A DNA stretch of 64,000 nt from Bacteroides uniformis (GCF_025147485.1 NZ_CP102263.1:4565453-4629452); one strand, 5' to 3'; numbered from the stretch's first letter, positions 37,987 to 47,390 are shown. Notes: generated by a model not told the origin, from the letters alone. Made by a program: numbers and translations.

Positions 37987-38090
37987 ATTATATACCTATT
38001 TCTTTTTAGCGGGTGCAAAGGTACTCTTTTTTTAAAACAGAACAGCAGAAAAAACACCTTAAACCTGCACACTATGCGGATGATTTATGC

Positions 38091-38098
38091 TATCTTTG
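38091..38098 (+). promoter_or_regulatory. -7 box TATCTTTG ahead of array B and the HU-like gene
   Basis: TATCTTTG 14 bp upstream of the first array unit, so the transcript would begin at the edge of the array. The -33 box is not clear. Confidence 0.5.
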
Positions 38099-38111
38099 CG
38101 ATTCAATGATA

Positions 38112-38199
38112 AATCATAAGATATGATTACCATAATCATACCGTATGATTGATATAATCATACCGTATGATTGGCACATTCATACCGTATGAACCATGC
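38112..38199. repeat. Four-unit 22-bp palindromic array B
   Basis: Units start at 38112, 38134, 38156 and 38178. Each begins with a 17-bp palindrome: AATCATAAGATATGATT, then AATCATACCGTATGATT twice, then ATTCATACCGTATGAAC (arms TTCATAC/GTATGAA). The centres (38120, 38142, 38164, 38186) are exactly 22 bp apart, about two helical turns. It lies between a -7 box and the HU-like gene, so it would be the operator region or the 5' leader of that gene. Confidence 0.9.
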
Positions 38200-38243
38200 C
38201 TGACCTACCGGTTGAGCCGGACACATAATAACAACAAGCCCCC

Positions 38244-38651
38244 ATGGCATTCTATAAGAAAGTAAAACAGAAAGGCGACGACAAATGGCACCCAAGAGCC
38301 GTCACCAAAGGACATCCCTATACAACGGATGAAATAGCCCGATTATTGTCGGAAATGTCTACGGTAACCCCGGGAGATACTTATGCAGTATTAATGAACC
38401 TTGGTGAAGTGCTGGGCAAGCTGATGAGCTCGGGACACTCCGTAAAGCTAAAGGGCATCGGGACGTTCTACTACACCTGCCGTTCGGAAGGCACCGGGGT
38501 AGACACCCCAGAAGAAGTGAGTCCGGCGCAAATCACTGCGGTGCAGATACGCTTCATCCCCGAATACTACCGCGGGCAATGCGGACAAGTGACGGAACGC
38601 ACCCTCCTCTCCCCGCATATCGAATGGGTAGATACCGAAGGAGAGGATTAA
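38244..38651 (+). CDS. HU-like DNA-binding protein (HIG/viral-histone-like subfamily)
   Basis: 135 aa. The opening AFYKKVKQKGDDKWHPRAVTKG and the HU core (DEIARLLSEMSTVTPGDTYAVLMNLGEVLGKLMSSGHSVKLKGIGTFYY) mark the Bacteroidota HU-HIG subfamily, in which an N-terminal extension precedes the HU fold. The tail is acidic (IEWVDTEGED) and lacks the long basic DNA-binding arm of HU. It should bind DNA as a dimer; its role is unknown. The upstream leader is filled by palindromic array B, which could be its own regulatory target. Confidence 0.85.
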   Translation: MAFYKKVKQKGDDKWHPRAVTKGHPYTTDEIARLLSEMSTVTPGDTYAVLMNLGEVLGKLMSSGHSVKLKGIGTFYYTCRSEGTGVDTPEEVSPAQITAVQIRFIPEYYRGQCGQVTERTLLSPHIEWVDTEGED

Positions 38652-38687
38652 TGTCACTCCCCGTTCCCTATATTTCAAGGAAAAAGG

Positions 38688-38718
38688 TTCGCTATCTGAA
38701 AAATGTTTCGTACTTTTG
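38688..38718 (+). promoter_or_regulatory. Promoter of lysS
   Basis: TTCG (38688-38691), 19-nt spacer and TACTTTTG (38711-38718), 27 bp before the lysS ATG. Confidence 0.65.
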
Positions 38719-38745
38719 TACCCAAATTGAGTGAAATATAGCGAA

Positions 38746-40476
38746 ATGAACGTATTAGAACTAAGTGAACAAGAAATCATTCGTCGCAACAGCATGAATG
38801 AACTTCGCGCGATGGGCATTGAGCCTTATCCCGCAGCAGAGTATGTAACAAATGCTTTCTCTACCGATATTAAAGCTGAATTCAACGACGATGCAGAGCC
38901 TCGCCAAGTGTCCGTTGCCGGACGTATCATGAGCCGCCGTATCATGGGTAAAGCATCTTTCATCGAATTGCAGGACTCCAAAGGACGCATCCAGGTATAT
39001 ATCACCCGCGATGACATCTGCCCGGACGAGGACAAGGAGATGTACAACACCGTGTTCAAACGTTTGCTCGATTTAGGCGACTTCATCGGTATCGAAGGAT
39101 TCGTATTCCGTACCCAGATGGGCGAAATCAGCATCCATGCCAAGAAGCTGACCGTACTTGCAAAGAGCATCAAGCCCCTGCCTATCGTGAAATATAAGGA
39201 TGGTGTGGCTTACGACTCTTTCGAGGACCCCGAACTGCGCTACCGTCAGCGTTATGTAGACCTTATCGTAAACGACGGCGTGAAAGAAAAATTCCTGAAG
39301 CGTGCCACCGTCATCAAGACCATGCGTGCTGTGCTGGATGAAGCCGGCTACACGGAAGTGGAGACGCCGATTCTTCAATCCATCCCCGGTGGAGCAAGCG
39401 CCCGTCCGTTCATCACCCACCATAACTCTCTGGATATGGACCTCTACCTGCGTATCGCCACCGAGCTTTACTTGAAGCGACTGATTGTAGGCGGATTCGA
39501 AGGTGTATATGAAATAGGCAAGAACTTCCGTAACGAGGGTATGGACAAGAACCATAACCCGGAATTCACTTGTATGGAGCTGTACGTGCAGTACAAGGAC
39601 TACAACTGGATGATGAGCTTTACGGAGAAATTGCTGGAACGCATCTGTATCGCCGTAAACGGCTGTACAGAAACCGAGATAGACGGCAAGACCATCAGCT
39701 TCAAAGCTCCCTACCGCCGTCTGCCCATCCTGGAAGCCATCAAGGAAAAGACCGGATACGACCTCGAAGGAAAGAGCGAGGACGAAATCCGCCAGGTGTG
39801 CAAGGAACTGAATATGGAGATTGACGACACCATGGGCAAGGGTAAGCTGATTGATGAAATCTTCGGCGAATTCTGCGAAGGAACTTTCATACAGCCCACT
39901 TTCATCACCGACTATCCCGTAGAGATGAGCCCGCTGACCAAGATGCACCGCAGCAAGCCGGGACTGACCGAACGCTTCGAACTGATGGTGAACGGCAAGG
40001 AACTTGCCAACGCTTACAGCGAGCTGAACGACCCGATAGACCAGGAAGAACGCTTCAAAGACCAGCTTCGCTTGAGCGAAAAGGGAGACGACGAAGCGAT
40101 GTTCATCGACCAGGACTTCCTGAAAGCATTGCAATACGGTATGCCTCCCACATCGGGCATCGGCATCGGCATCGACCGTCTGACAATGTTGATGACGGGC
40201 GAATCCTTTATTCAGGAAGTGCTTTTCTTCCCGCAGATGCGTCCGGAAAAGGTTATCCCCAAAGATGCTCCTGCACGATACACGGAACTGGGCATCCCAG
40301 AAGATTGGGTAGCCGTAATCCAGAAGGCCGGCTACAACCTGGTGAGTGACATGAAAGATGTGAATCCGCAAAAGCTCCACATGGACATCTGCGGTATCAA
40401 CAAAAAATATAAATTGGAACTGGCAAACCCGACCGTAAACGAAGTTGCTGACTGGGTCGGAAGAATTAAGAATTAA
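38746..40476 (+). CDS. lysS: Lysine--tRNA ligase (class II)
   Basis: 576 aa from the ATG at 38746; an in-frame GTG lies 15 bp upstream. The N-terminal OB fold ([23 protein letters not shown]) binds the anticodon. The class II core has motif 1 around [16 protein letters not shown], motif 2 [20 protein letters not shown] and motif 3 [13 protein letters not shown]. The last residues (RIKN) are encoded by the start of a heptad repeat. Followed after 98 bp by gpsA; an inverted pair of heptad arrays in between may act as a terminator. Confidence 0.96.
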   Translation: MNVLELSEQEIIRRNSMNELRAMGIEPYPAAEYVTNAFSTDIKAEFNDDAEPRQVSVAGRIMSRRIMGKASFIELQDSKGRIQVYITRDDICPDEDKEMYNTVFKRLLDLGDFIGIEGFVFRTQMGEISIHAKKLTVLAKSIKPLPIVKYKDGVAYDSFEDPELRYRQRYVDLIVNDGVKEKFLKRATVIKTMRAVLDEAGYTEVETPILQSIPGGASARPFITHHNSLDMDLYLRIATELYLKRLIVGGFEGVYEIGKNFRNEGMDKNHNPEFTCMELYVQYKDYNWMMSFTEKLLERICIAVNGCTETEIDGKTISFKAPYRRLPILEAIKEKTGYDLEGKSEDEIRQVCKELNMEIDDTMGKGKLIDEIFGEFCEGTFIQPTFITDYPVEMSPLTKMHRSKPGLTERFELMVNGKELANAYSELNDPIDQEERFKDQLRLSEKGDDEAMFIDQDFLKALQYGMPPTSGIGIGIDRLTMLMTGESFIQEVLFFPQMRPEKVIPKDAPARYTELGIPEDWVAVIQKAGYNLVSDMKDVNPQKLHMDICGINKKYKLELANPTVNEVADWVGRIKN

Positions 40477-40572
40477 AAATTAAAGAATTAAATAGGCAAG
40501 ATTAAAGATAAGAGGAGGGTGAAGGTACTCCTTTCCCCTCTTTTAATTTTTAATTTTTAATTATTAATTTCG
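40463..40572. repeat. Inverted pair of AT-rich heptad arrays between lysS and gpsA
   Basis: GAATTAA, GAATTAA, AAATTAA units (40463-40491) face TTTTTAA-type units (40541-40568). An inner GAGGAGGG/CCCCTC stem makes a possible weak terminator. Confidence 0.55.
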
Positions 40573-40574
40573 AT

Positions 40575-41570
40575 ATGAAACTACCCGGTAAGATAGCCAT
40601 CATGGGCGGAGGAAGTTGGGCAACTGCCATTGCAAAAATGGTTCTGGCCCAAGCGGAGTCTATAAATTGGTACATGCGACGCGATGACCGTATTGCCGAC
40701 TTCAAACGGCTTGGTCATAACCCTGCCTACCTGACGGGCGTCAAGTTTGATACCAAGCGTATCAACTTCAACTCCAACATCAATGATGTCGTGAAAGAAT
40801 CTGATACGCTCATCTTCGTTACACCTTCCCCTTATCTGAAGGTTCACTTGAAGAAACTGAAGACTAAGATTAAGGATAAATTCATCATCACTGCCATTAA
40901 AGGTATTGTGCCCGATGACAACTTGATTGTCTCGGAATATTTCACTAAGGAATATGGCGTCCCGGCTGAGAATATTGCTGTATTGGCAGGTCCCTGCCAT
41001 GCGGAAGAAGTGGCTCTGGAACGCCTTTCTTATTTGACCATTGCTTGTCCCGACACCGACAAGGCTTGCACCATTGCCCGCAAACTGGCCAGTTCATTCA
41101 TCAAGACCTCTGTCAGTAATGACGTTGCCGGCATTGAATACAGTTCGGTGCTGAAAAATGTATATGCCATTGCAGCCGGTATTTGCAGCGGTCTGAAATA
41201 TGGCGACAACTTTCAGGCTGTGCTCATGTCCAATGCCATACAGGAAATGAACAGATTCCTGCAAACGGTACATCCGCTGAACAGAAACGTAAGTGATTCC
41301 GTTTATTTAGGTGACCTGCTGGTGACGGGATATTCCAATTTCAGCCGCAACCGCACATTCGGTACGATGATTGGCAAGGGATACTCCGTGAAAAGCGCGC
41401 AGATTGAGATGGAAATGATTGCTGAAGGATATTACGGTACAAAATGTATCAAGGAAATCAACAAGCATTATCATGTCAACATGCCTATTGTAGATGCAGT
41501 ATACAACATTCTGTATGAGCGTATCTCGCCGACGATTGAAATCAAGCTGCTTACCGATTCATTCCGGTAA
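40575..41570 (+). CDS. gpsA: Glycerol-3-phosphate dehydrogenase [NAD(P)+]
   Basis: Reduces dihydroxyacetone phosphate to sn-glycerol 3-phosphate for phospholipid synthesis. The 331-aa protein has the Rossmann loop IMGGGSWATAIAKMVL, FVTPSPYLKVHLKKL, ITAIKGIV, VLAGPCHAEEVAL and the catalytic lysine in SSVLKNVYAIAAGICSGLKYGDN. Followed by pgi after 48 bp; probably cotranscribed. Confidence 0.94.
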   Translation: MKLPGKIAIMGGGSWATAIAKMVLAQAESINWYMRRDDRIADFKRLGHNPAYLTGVKFDTKRINFNSNINDVVKESDTLIFVTPSPYLKVHLKKLKTKIKDKFIITAIKGIVPDDNLIVSEYFTKEYGVPAENIAVLAGPCHAEEVALERLSYLTIACPDTDKACTIARKLASSFIKTSVSNDVAGIEYSSVLKNVYAIAAGICSGLKYGDNFQAVLMSNAIQEMNRFLQTVHPLNRNVSDSVYLGDLLVTGYSNFSRNRTFGTMIGKGYSVKSAQIEMEMIAEGYYGTKCIKEINKHYHVNMPIVDAVYNILYERISPTIEIKLLTDSFR

Positions 41571-41618
41571 GCGCGAAAAAAGATAAAACGAAATACTGAA
41601 TTTAAAACCTAGAATATT

Positions 41619-42956
41619 ATGATTAGTTTGAACATTGAAAAGACTCTTGGATTCATCTCCAAAGAAAACGTTTTCGCCTATGAAGCCCAAGTAAAGGCTG
41701 CACAGGAAGCATTAGAGAATGGTACCGGTAAGGGCAACGACTTCTTAGGCTGGCTGCACCTCCCCTCTTCCATCACTAAAGAGCACCTGGCCGACCTAAA
41801 GGCTACCGCACAGACGTTGCGTGACAACTGCGAGGTAGTAGTAGTTGCCGGTATTGGCGGAAGTTACCTCGGTGCACGTGCGGTGATAGAGGCTTTGTCA
41901 AACAGCTTCACTTGGTTGCAAGACAAGAAAACGGCTCCGGTCATTCTGTATGCAGGACACAATATCGGTGAAGATTATCTATATGAACTCACCGAATACT
42001 TGAAAGACAAGAAATTCGGTGTTATCAACATCTCCAAATCCGGTACTACCACTGAAACGGCCTTGGCGTTCCGTCTGTTGAAAAAGCAATGCGAAGACCA
42101 ACGCGGCAAGGATATGGCAAAGAAGGTTATCGTTGCCATCACCGATGCCAAAAAGGGCGCTGCCCGCGTAACGGCCGACAACGAAGGCTACAAATCCTTC
42201 ATCATCCCCGATAACGTGGGCGGACGTTTCTCCGTACTGACTCCGGTAGGCTTGCTGCCCATCGCAATAGCAGGTTTCGACATTGAGAAACTGGTTGCAG
42301 GTGCAGTTGCCATGGAAAAGGCTTGTGGAAAAGATGTTCCGTTTGCAGAAAATCCTGCTGCCATCTATGCAGCTACGCGTAACGAGCTCTACAAGAACGG
42401 TAAGAAAATTGAAATCCTCGTAAACTACAATCCCAAACTGCACTACGTAAGCGAATGGTGGAAGCAGCTTTATGGTGAATCCGAAGGTAAGGAAAACAAG
42501 GGTATCTTCCCTGCTGCCGTAGATTTCTCCACCGACCTGCACTCCATGGGACAATGGATTCAGGAAGGCGAACGTACCATCTACGAAACTGTCATCTCCG
42601 TGGAGAAGACACAGCACTCCCTGCAAGTACCTTCGGACGAAGCCAACCTCGACGGACTGAACTTCCTGGCAGGCAAGCACGTGGACGAAGTGAACAAGAT
42701 GGCTGAATTGGGCACACAGCTTGCCCACGTTGACGGCGGCGTACCCAACATGCGCATCGTTATCCCTGCACTGAATGAAGAAAGCATCGGAGGTCTGCTC
42801 TACTTCTTCGAAATAGCTTGCGGTATCAGCGGTTATATTTTGGGAGTCAATCCGTTCAACCAACCGGGTGTGGAAGCATATAAGAAGAATATGTTTGCAT
42901 TGCTGAACAAGCCCGGCTACGAAGAAGAGTCCAAAGCTATCCAGGCAAGACTTTGA
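41619..42956 (+). CDS. pgi: Glucose-6-phosphate isomerase
   Basis: Interconverts glucose 6-phosphate and fructose 6-phosphate. The 445-aa protein is the short bacterial form. It has [21 protein letters not shown], the sugar-phosphate loop [32 protein letters not shown], and the catalytic glutamate in [19 protein letters not shown]. Followed by inverted repeats (42971-42982 with 43026-43037) and a HAD phosphatase gene. Confidence 0.95.
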   Translation: MISLNIEKTLGFISKENVFAYEAQVKAAQEALENGTGKGNDFLGWLHLPSSITKEHLADLKATAQTLRDNCEVVVVAGIGGSYLGARAVIEALSNSFTWLQDKKTAPVILYAGHNIGEDYLYELTEYLKDKKFGVINISKSGTTTETALAFRLLKKQCEDQRGKDMAKKVIVAITDAKKGAARVTADNEGYKSFIIPDNVGGRFSVLTPVGLLPIAIAGFDIEKLVAGAVAMEKACGKDVPFAENPAAIYAATRNELYKNGKKIEILVNYNPKLHYVSEWWKQLYGESEGKENKGIFPAAVDFSTDLHSMGQWIQEGERTIYETVISVEKTQHSLQVPSDEANLDGLNFLAGKHVDEVNKMAELGTQLAHVDGGVPNMRIVIPALNEESIGGLLYFFEIACGISGYILGVNPFNQPGVEAYKKNMFALLNKPGYEEESKAIQARL

Positions 42957-42965
42957 TAAATTAAG

Positions 42966-43037
42966 AATTGAGAGTTGAGAATTGAGAAATGGCTGCACAA
43001 CAAGTGCGAAGAGAACCGTTCCCCGATTCTCAACTCT
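42966..43037. repeat. Heptad repeat and inverted repeat after pgi
   Basis: GAATTGA, GAGTTGA, GAATTGA units start at 42966. AGAGTTGAGAAT (42971-42982) pairs with ATTCTCAACTCT (43026-43037), a possible weak terminator or processing site. Confidence 0.55.
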
Positions 43038-43085
43038 CTATTTATCTACCCCGCATTTTTAAATTCTCAATCCCCAATCTACCAA

Positions 43086-43841
43086 GTGTTCGAAAACTCT
43101 ATCGCCCGTTATCTGGAAAAGCACGGGCACCCCTACATCCAACTGAAAGCCGTTCTTTTTGACATGGACGGTGTGTTATTCAACTCCATGCCCTACCATG
43201 CCGATGCCTGGCATAAAGTAATGGAACGTCATGGCCTGCACTTGAGCCGTGAAGAGGCATACATGCACGAGGGACGTACCGGAGCCTCCACCATCAACAT
43301 CGTTTATCAACGCCAGTATGGCAAGGATGCCACTCCCGAGATGATAGAAAGCATCTATGCAGAGAAAAGCGCCGAATTCAGTACCCACCCGGAACCGGAA
43401 CGTATGCCGGGTGCTTGGGAAGTGCTGCAAAAGGTAAAAGCGGCAGGACTTATTCCGGTACTTGTCACCGGTTCGGGCCAACACTCCCTGCTGAACCGCC
43501 TTGCCCACAACTTCCCTGGTATGTTTCAGCGCGACCACATGGTGACCGCCTTTGATGTGAAATACGGAAAGCCTCATCCTGAGCCTTATCTAATGGGACT
43601 GGAAAAAGCCGGAGTACAAGCCAACGAAGCTATAGTTGTAGAAAATGCACCTATCGGAGTACAAGCCGGAACAGCAGCCGGCATATTCACTGTGGCAGTC
43701 AATACCGGTCCGCTGGACAGGCAGGTATTACTGGATGCCGGAGCAGATTTATTGTTTCCGTCCATGCAGGCGCTTTGTGACGACTGGGAAAGGTTGCAAA
43801 CCGCATTAGATGCCAGTAATAGCCTTCGCCACAAAGATTGA
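43086..43841 (+). CDS. HAD superfamily phosphatase / beta-phosphoglucomutase-like
   Basis: About 251 aa. The HAD motifs are clear: FDMDGVLFNS (motif I), VTGSGQ (motif II), GKPHPEPYL (motif III lysine) and VVENAPIGVQAG (motif IV). A helical cap follows motif I, as in beta-PGM and sugar phosphatases. The start is uncertain: no ATG precedes the HAD core, and a GTG at 43086 (residues FENSIARYLEKHG follow) is preferred; an in-frame TTG at 42975 would require reading through repeat DNA. Its place after pgi suggests a sugar-phosphate substrate. Confidence 0.85.
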   Translation: MFENSIARYLEKHGHPYIQLKAVLFDMDGVLFNSMPYHADAWHKVMERHGLHLSREEAYMHEGRTGASTINIVYQRQYGKDATPEMIESIYAEKSAEFSTHPEPERMPGAWEVLQKVKAAGLIPVLVTGSGQHSLLNRLAHNFPGMFQRDHMVTAFDVKYGKPHPEPYLMGLEKAGVQANEAIVVENAPIGVQAGTAAGIFTVAVNTGPLDRQVLLDAGADLLFPSMQALCDDWERLQTALDASNSLRHKD

Positions 43842-43896
43842 CGGCGACCCAAACAATATAACAGTTGATTGGAGCTTATATAACCAAGTAATACCA

Positions 43897-44529
43897 TTAC
43901 TTGATATACAGAAGGCATCTATTGTCTTTCTTCTTAAAACGCTCCAATCTACTCATTTTCTCCTTCTCGGTTTCTTTAATAGGGAACGTTATCCTACGAG
44001 TATCTTTATCATAATCGTACAATTCTCTGGCAGGAACTACATAAACAGATTCCGGACCGTCACCACACCATCCAAAGCCAAAAACATAAAACAAGTTTTT
44101 TATCGGACGGTTCAACAGATTGGAATTCATATACCCCTCGTACTTTTCAATGTCTTTTATATCGAGATAAAAACCTATCTTACTTCGCCATTTACATTCT
44201 ACAGCTATAATATCTCCAACTTCATGAATGGTACTCGTTGTGGTAACACACTCCATCAACAAATCCGGAGATGATGAAGACAGAGGCCTATACCCCTCAA
44301 TGTATTTATCACCTCTCCAATCTAAAAGCCGCCAAAATATTTTCTTATCACATAGATCCGAATAACCATCTTTACTAATATTGGAGTTCTTCACAACCCA
44401 TTCCTCAAATCTATCTCCTAAATATTTACTTTTCTTCCTTTCTTTAAAATATTGAAAGGTATCCATAAACCGATATTGGAAAACACCTACAAAATCATCG
44501 ATAAACTGATTTAATATTTTCATAGCCAT
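43897..44529 (-). CDS. Hypothetical protein with PD-(D/E)XK nuclease-like motif
   Basis: 210 aa, family not recognised. Residues 38-45 (GDRFEEWV) resemble the first helix of restriction-like folds; SSPDLL (P88, D89) and AVECKW (E111, K113) form a PD...ExK motif with a typical spacing of about 22 residues. It should be a metal-dependent nuclease or a relative. The gene is AT-rich compared with its neighbours, has no methyltransferase or other partner beside it, and begins an accessory stretch, so recent transfer is plausible. The ATG at 44529 or 44523 may start it. Confidence 0.65.
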   Translation of the reverse strand: MAMKILNQFIDDFVGVFQYRFMDTFQYFKERKKSKYLGDRFEEWVVKNSNISKDGYSDLCDKKIFWRLLDWRGDKYIEGYRPLSSSSPDLLMECVTTTSTIHEVGDIIAVECKWRSKIGFYLDIKDIEKYEGYMNSNLLNRPIKNLFYVFGFGWCGDGPESVYVVPARELYDYDKDTRRITFPIKETEKEKMSRLERFKKKDNRCLLYIK

Positions 44530-44605
44530 AATAGTCTATTGTGTCTTTAAATAATATTCATTGCAAACAAAAATTCATAGGTGAAGAGCCGCAACACCCA
44601 TTTTC

Positions 44606-44647
44606 AAAAATAGATTTTTTTTCATTTCCAAAAATAGAGTTTTTTTC
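44606..44647. repeat. Two A-tract/T-tract elements
   Basis: AAAAATAGATTTTTTTTC (44606-44623) and AAAAATAGAGTTTTTTTC (44630-44647). An identical copy of the second is at 45566-45583, so the 18-bp word flanks the PepSY-like gene. Confidence 0.6.
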
Positions 44648-44725
44648 CCAATTCTTTCCAGATTTCCTTCCCATCTTTGTAATACAGAAAACAAATAAAG
44701 TATTAATTATTAAAAATAGAGAAGT

Positions 44726-45163
44726 ATGAAAAAATTAGTTATGATGTTGGTTTGTATGTTTGCAGTGCACACAATGGTAATGGCGGATAATGATAAGCCG
44801 ATAGAGGTGAGCCAGTTGCCGGCGAAGGCGCAGACATTTATCAAGACTTATTTTAAAGACCATAAGGTGGCAATGGCTAAATTGGAGTCGGGAATGTTTT
44901 ATAAAAGCTATGATGTGGTGTTCACGAATGGGGAGAAGGTAGAATTTGATAAATCGGGGGAATGGAAAGAGGTACGATGCAGACAAAGTGAAGTTCCTGT
45001 ACAGATTGTACCGGAAGCGATACGTAACTATGTAAAGACCAATTATCCGGATGCAAGAATTCTTCAGATTGAGTACGATGACAATGAGTATGAGATAAAG
45101 TTGTCTAATCGTTGGGAAATTACATTTGACTCTAAAATGAGGGTGATTGACATTGACGATTGA
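44726..45163 (+). CDS. Secreted PepSY-like domain protein
   Basis: 145 aa with a signal peptide (MKKLVMMLVCMFAVHTMVMA), so it is exported to the periplasm. The mature part has two similar repeats: LPAKAQTFIKTYFKDHKVAMAKLE ... YDVVFTNGEKVEFDKSGEWKEV and VPEAIRNYVKTNYPDARILQIEYD ... YEIKLSNRWEITFDSKMRVIDID. That is the PepSY-like (DUF2874) pattern common in Bacteroides. Function is unknown. It stands alone, with a strong terminator at 45212-45252 and a CATCTTTG -7-like box at 44672-44679. Confidence 0.82.
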   Translation: MKKLVMMLVCMFAVHTMVMADNDKPIEVSQLPAKAQTFIKTYFKDHKVAMAKLESGMFYKSYDVVFTNGEKVEFDKSGEWKEVRCRQSEVPVQIVPEAIRNYVKTNYPDARILQIEYDDNEYEIKLSNRWEITFDSKMRVIDIDD

Positions 45164-45211
45164 TGACAAGAAAGATTTAGAATATGTAGATTATAAAGTA
45201 TCAAGAAACTG

Positions 45212-45252
45212 AAAACAGTTGCTTGGAGAGGGTTTCTCCAGGCAACTGTTTT
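45212..45252 (+). terminator. Terminator after the PepSY-like gene
   Basis: A 16-bp stem with one G-U pair (AACAGTTGCTTGGAGA against TCTCCAGGCAACTGTT) followed by nine Ts. Confidence 0.88.
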
Positions 45253-45565
45253 TTTTTATGCACTTCCGTACGGTAGCAGGGCATATGGTGCTGCGCTCAT
45301 TGTACAACAGTGGTTGTACTACTATTCCAATTGCCCGGAGTCAACGAAGCCCCGGCTGCACTTTTGCAGTTTTTTAATCAGTGTGTCCGGAGAAGGACAC
45401 TCAACCTTCTCCGGAGCTGAAAATACTGATTTATAAGGAAATGGCGCTTCTCGGCGCTTCCTGCCGGAAGGCGACTCAGGCTATGACGCTTTCAGGATTT
45501 TGGCAGACCTCACCATGGTATAGGTAGTCCCCTTAGTACAATGGTGCATATCATTCAGCTTACTG
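45253..45565. other. 313-bp gene-free region dense in inverted repeats
   Basis: No frame is convincing on either strand. It holds several inverted repeats: CCGTACGG (45266-45273), GTACAAC/GTTGTAC (45302-45319), CTGCA/TGCAG plus seven Ts (45356-45376), TCCGGAGAAGG/CCTTCTCCGGA (45386-45415) nested in AATCAGT/ACTGATT (45377-45431), and CTTCC/GGAAG (45457-45470). It is GC-richer than ordinary spacers here. It could be a structured RNA or the remnant of an element. Confidence 0.5.
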
Positions 45566-45581
45566 AAAAATAGAGTTTTTT

Positions 45582-46463
45582 TCAGAGAGGTTTGTTCGGC
45601 AGAGAAATTCCAACCGCAGAACGGAAGAACAACGTTTTCAGTCCGTCATAAAATCCCGGAAGAGCAACCGTTCCATGCGTCTCTTCCGGGAACTTTTTTG
45701 ATACCACCCGCAAATGCCGCTTCTCCATACGAGGAACTGCACTCCCTATAAAATCATCTGTCAGGGAAAAGTGGCTCAGCTTCCTATCAGGACGCGGCTG
45801 AGTGGCAAACGCAACATACAGTTGTTTTCCTGAAAAGTCAACCTTATCTACCTGCCGTTCTACCTGTTTCTGAAAACATCCTTTATCCCACCATAAACTG
45901 GGGTCTATGGCGATGTATGTATCAAATGTACCGGGATAATTCAGCAAAACATGCAGCGTGAACAACCCGGCATAAGAATGTCCGGCCAACAAGTGTTGTC
46001 CATTCACCGGCAAGTCTTGTTCCACTGCGGGGCGTAGCTCCTCCGTCAGAAAACGGCAAAATTGTCCTGCCCCACCCCCTTCCGGTTTATCGCCCGGACG
46101 GACAGTTCCGTCACGCCGGGCAGCGGAACAGGTTGGCGTAAAGTCTCTGGTTCTGTTTGTATTCAGGACAGCCACAACGATACAGGGCGGTAAGGAAGAA
46201 ACTTTGGAGGTGGAAAACAAGCGAGTAAAACCTACCACCGAATGAAAAAAAGAATCACCGTCCAGCAAATAAAGAACCGGATAACTTTCCTCTTTTTCAC
46301 CCGGGCGGGTTGCAGGTACATACACCCAATATTCTCTAGCCTCATTCAAGACATGCGAAAACAAAGTGTGGCGAGTCCCGATAGAAATAGCTTCTTGCGC
46401 TCTCAGCGGAAAACCGAGCCAAGTGACAACTACCAATATAAACAGAATATGCAGGCTTCTCAT
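45582..46463 (-). CDS. Secreted alpha/beta hydrolase (esterase D / IroE-like)
   Basis: 293 aa from the ATG at 46463, which gives the signal peptide MRSLHILFILVVVTWLGFPL ending near RAQ. The mature protein has YPVLYLLDGDSFFHSVVGF, the nucleophile elbow GHSYAG, DPSLWWDKG and a late histidine in EETHGTVALPGFYDGLK, the order seen in the Esterase D/IroE-like family. It should hydrolyse esters (siderophore, acyl or sugar esters) in the periplasm. Its stop lies in the 18-bp A/T element at 45566-45583. Confidence 0.85.
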   Translation of the reverse strand: MRSLHILFILVVVTWLGFPLRAQEAISIGTRHTLFSHVLNEAREYWVYVPATRPGEKEESYPVLYLLDGDSFFHSVVGFTRLFSTSKVSSLPPCIVVAVLNTNRTRDFTPTCSAARRDGTVRPGDKPEGGGAGQFCRFLTEELRPAVEQDLPVNGQHLLAGHSYAGLFTLHVLLNYPGTFDTYIAIDPSLWWDKGCFQKQVERQVDKVDFSGKQLYVAFATQPRPDRKLSHFSLTDDFIGSAVPRMEKRHLRVVSKKFPEETHGTVALPGFYDGLKTLFFRSAVGISLPNKPL

Positions 46464-46571
46464 TTCAATTCTTTTTTCAGTCTGCAAAGTTCGCAGAAAA
46501 TAAGTTGACTACCTATCCCTATTTTTAGGTATTCTCACGGTTGAAAGCTTTCCGCAAAAATCAAAGGCTGA

Positions 46572-47390
46572 TTAAGAAAGTTTGATGGGCAACTGAATTT
46601 CCGTCATCCATTCATCCACCGTTTCTTTGTTCCAAATGCCGTCAATATGGCAAAACCGGGGACGGTCAATGACCTCGTATCCATTTGCCTCGGCATACGC
46701 AAAAAGCTCGGCGAAAGTTTCGGGCATATGCTCATAAGCACCGTAATGGTTGACACAGAGCGCAACCGGTACTTCCGGAAGTTCCTTGAATTTAATCAGT
46801 TCCGAATCTTCCTTGCGTTCAGCCACCGCTTCAAAAAACTCGATATCAATATCAACCCCATATTCCTCATTATATTCCACCGTGAAACAATATTCCGGGG
46901 CAGGACATTCACAACCCAAACGGTACATTTCAGGCCCGATAATATTCGGACAAAGATTGAACAGTTCCTGATAAGAGTCTATTTTACGGCGATGGGTAGC
47001 AAAAATTCTTGAAGGGAGGGATTTCTTAAACACTTTTTCCATAACATTCTCTTGTTTATGGAGTAAATTTTCCAATTTGGCAAGTTCGGTCTGCCGCCAT
47101 ATCAAGTGTTCAATCTCGTTTTTGCAACGTTCTATTTTAACCTTCAACAATTCAGCATCCGGAAATTCCTTGCCATCGGCAAACAACTCGGATATCTCTT
47201 CGAGGCTGAACCCTAATTGCTTGAGGTAAACAATACGGCTCATACACCGGAGCTGGCTGATGTCGTAATAGCGATACCCCGTCCACTCATCCACTTCAAC
47301 GGGTATCATCAATCCTATCTCTTCATAATGACGAAGCGTCTTAACGGTCACTTGGCAAAGTTTGGAAAACTCTCCGATTTTAAACTTCAT
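46572..47390 (-). CDS. MerR-family regulator with GyrI-like effector domain
   Basis: 272 aa. The N-terminal MerR winged helix (KIGEFSKLCQVTVKTLRHYEEIGLMIPVEVDEWTGYRYYDISQL) is followed by a coiled-coil dimerisation helix (about residues 75-115). A C-terminal GyrI/BmrR-like ligand domain ends with WMTEIQLPI. Such BmrR-like regulators sense small hydrophobic or cationic compounds and activate efflux or detoxification genes. Start MKFKIGEF at 47390 is preferred; 47402 is possible. A TATCTTTG box lies at 47437-47430 (minus). The target is unknown; the divergent side is empty and the neighbours are not transporters. Confidence 0.88.
   Translation of the reverse strand: MKFKIGEFSKLCQVTVKTLRHYEEIGLMIPVEVDEWTGYRYYDISQLRCMSRIVYLKQLGFSLEEISELFADGKEFPDAELLKVKIERCKNEIEHLIWRQTELAKLENLLHKQENVMEKVFKKSLPSRIFATHRRKIDSYQELFNLCPNIIGPEMYRLGCECPAPEYCFTVEYNEEYGVDIDIEFFEAVAERKEDSELIKFKELPEVPVALCVNHYGAYEHMPETFAELFAYAEANGYEVIDRPRFCHIDGIWNKETVDEWMTEIQLPIKLS

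Noticed and set aside
39073..40380. Minus-strand open frame (435 aa) opposite lysS
   Set aside because: Antisense shadow; lysS motifs are complete.
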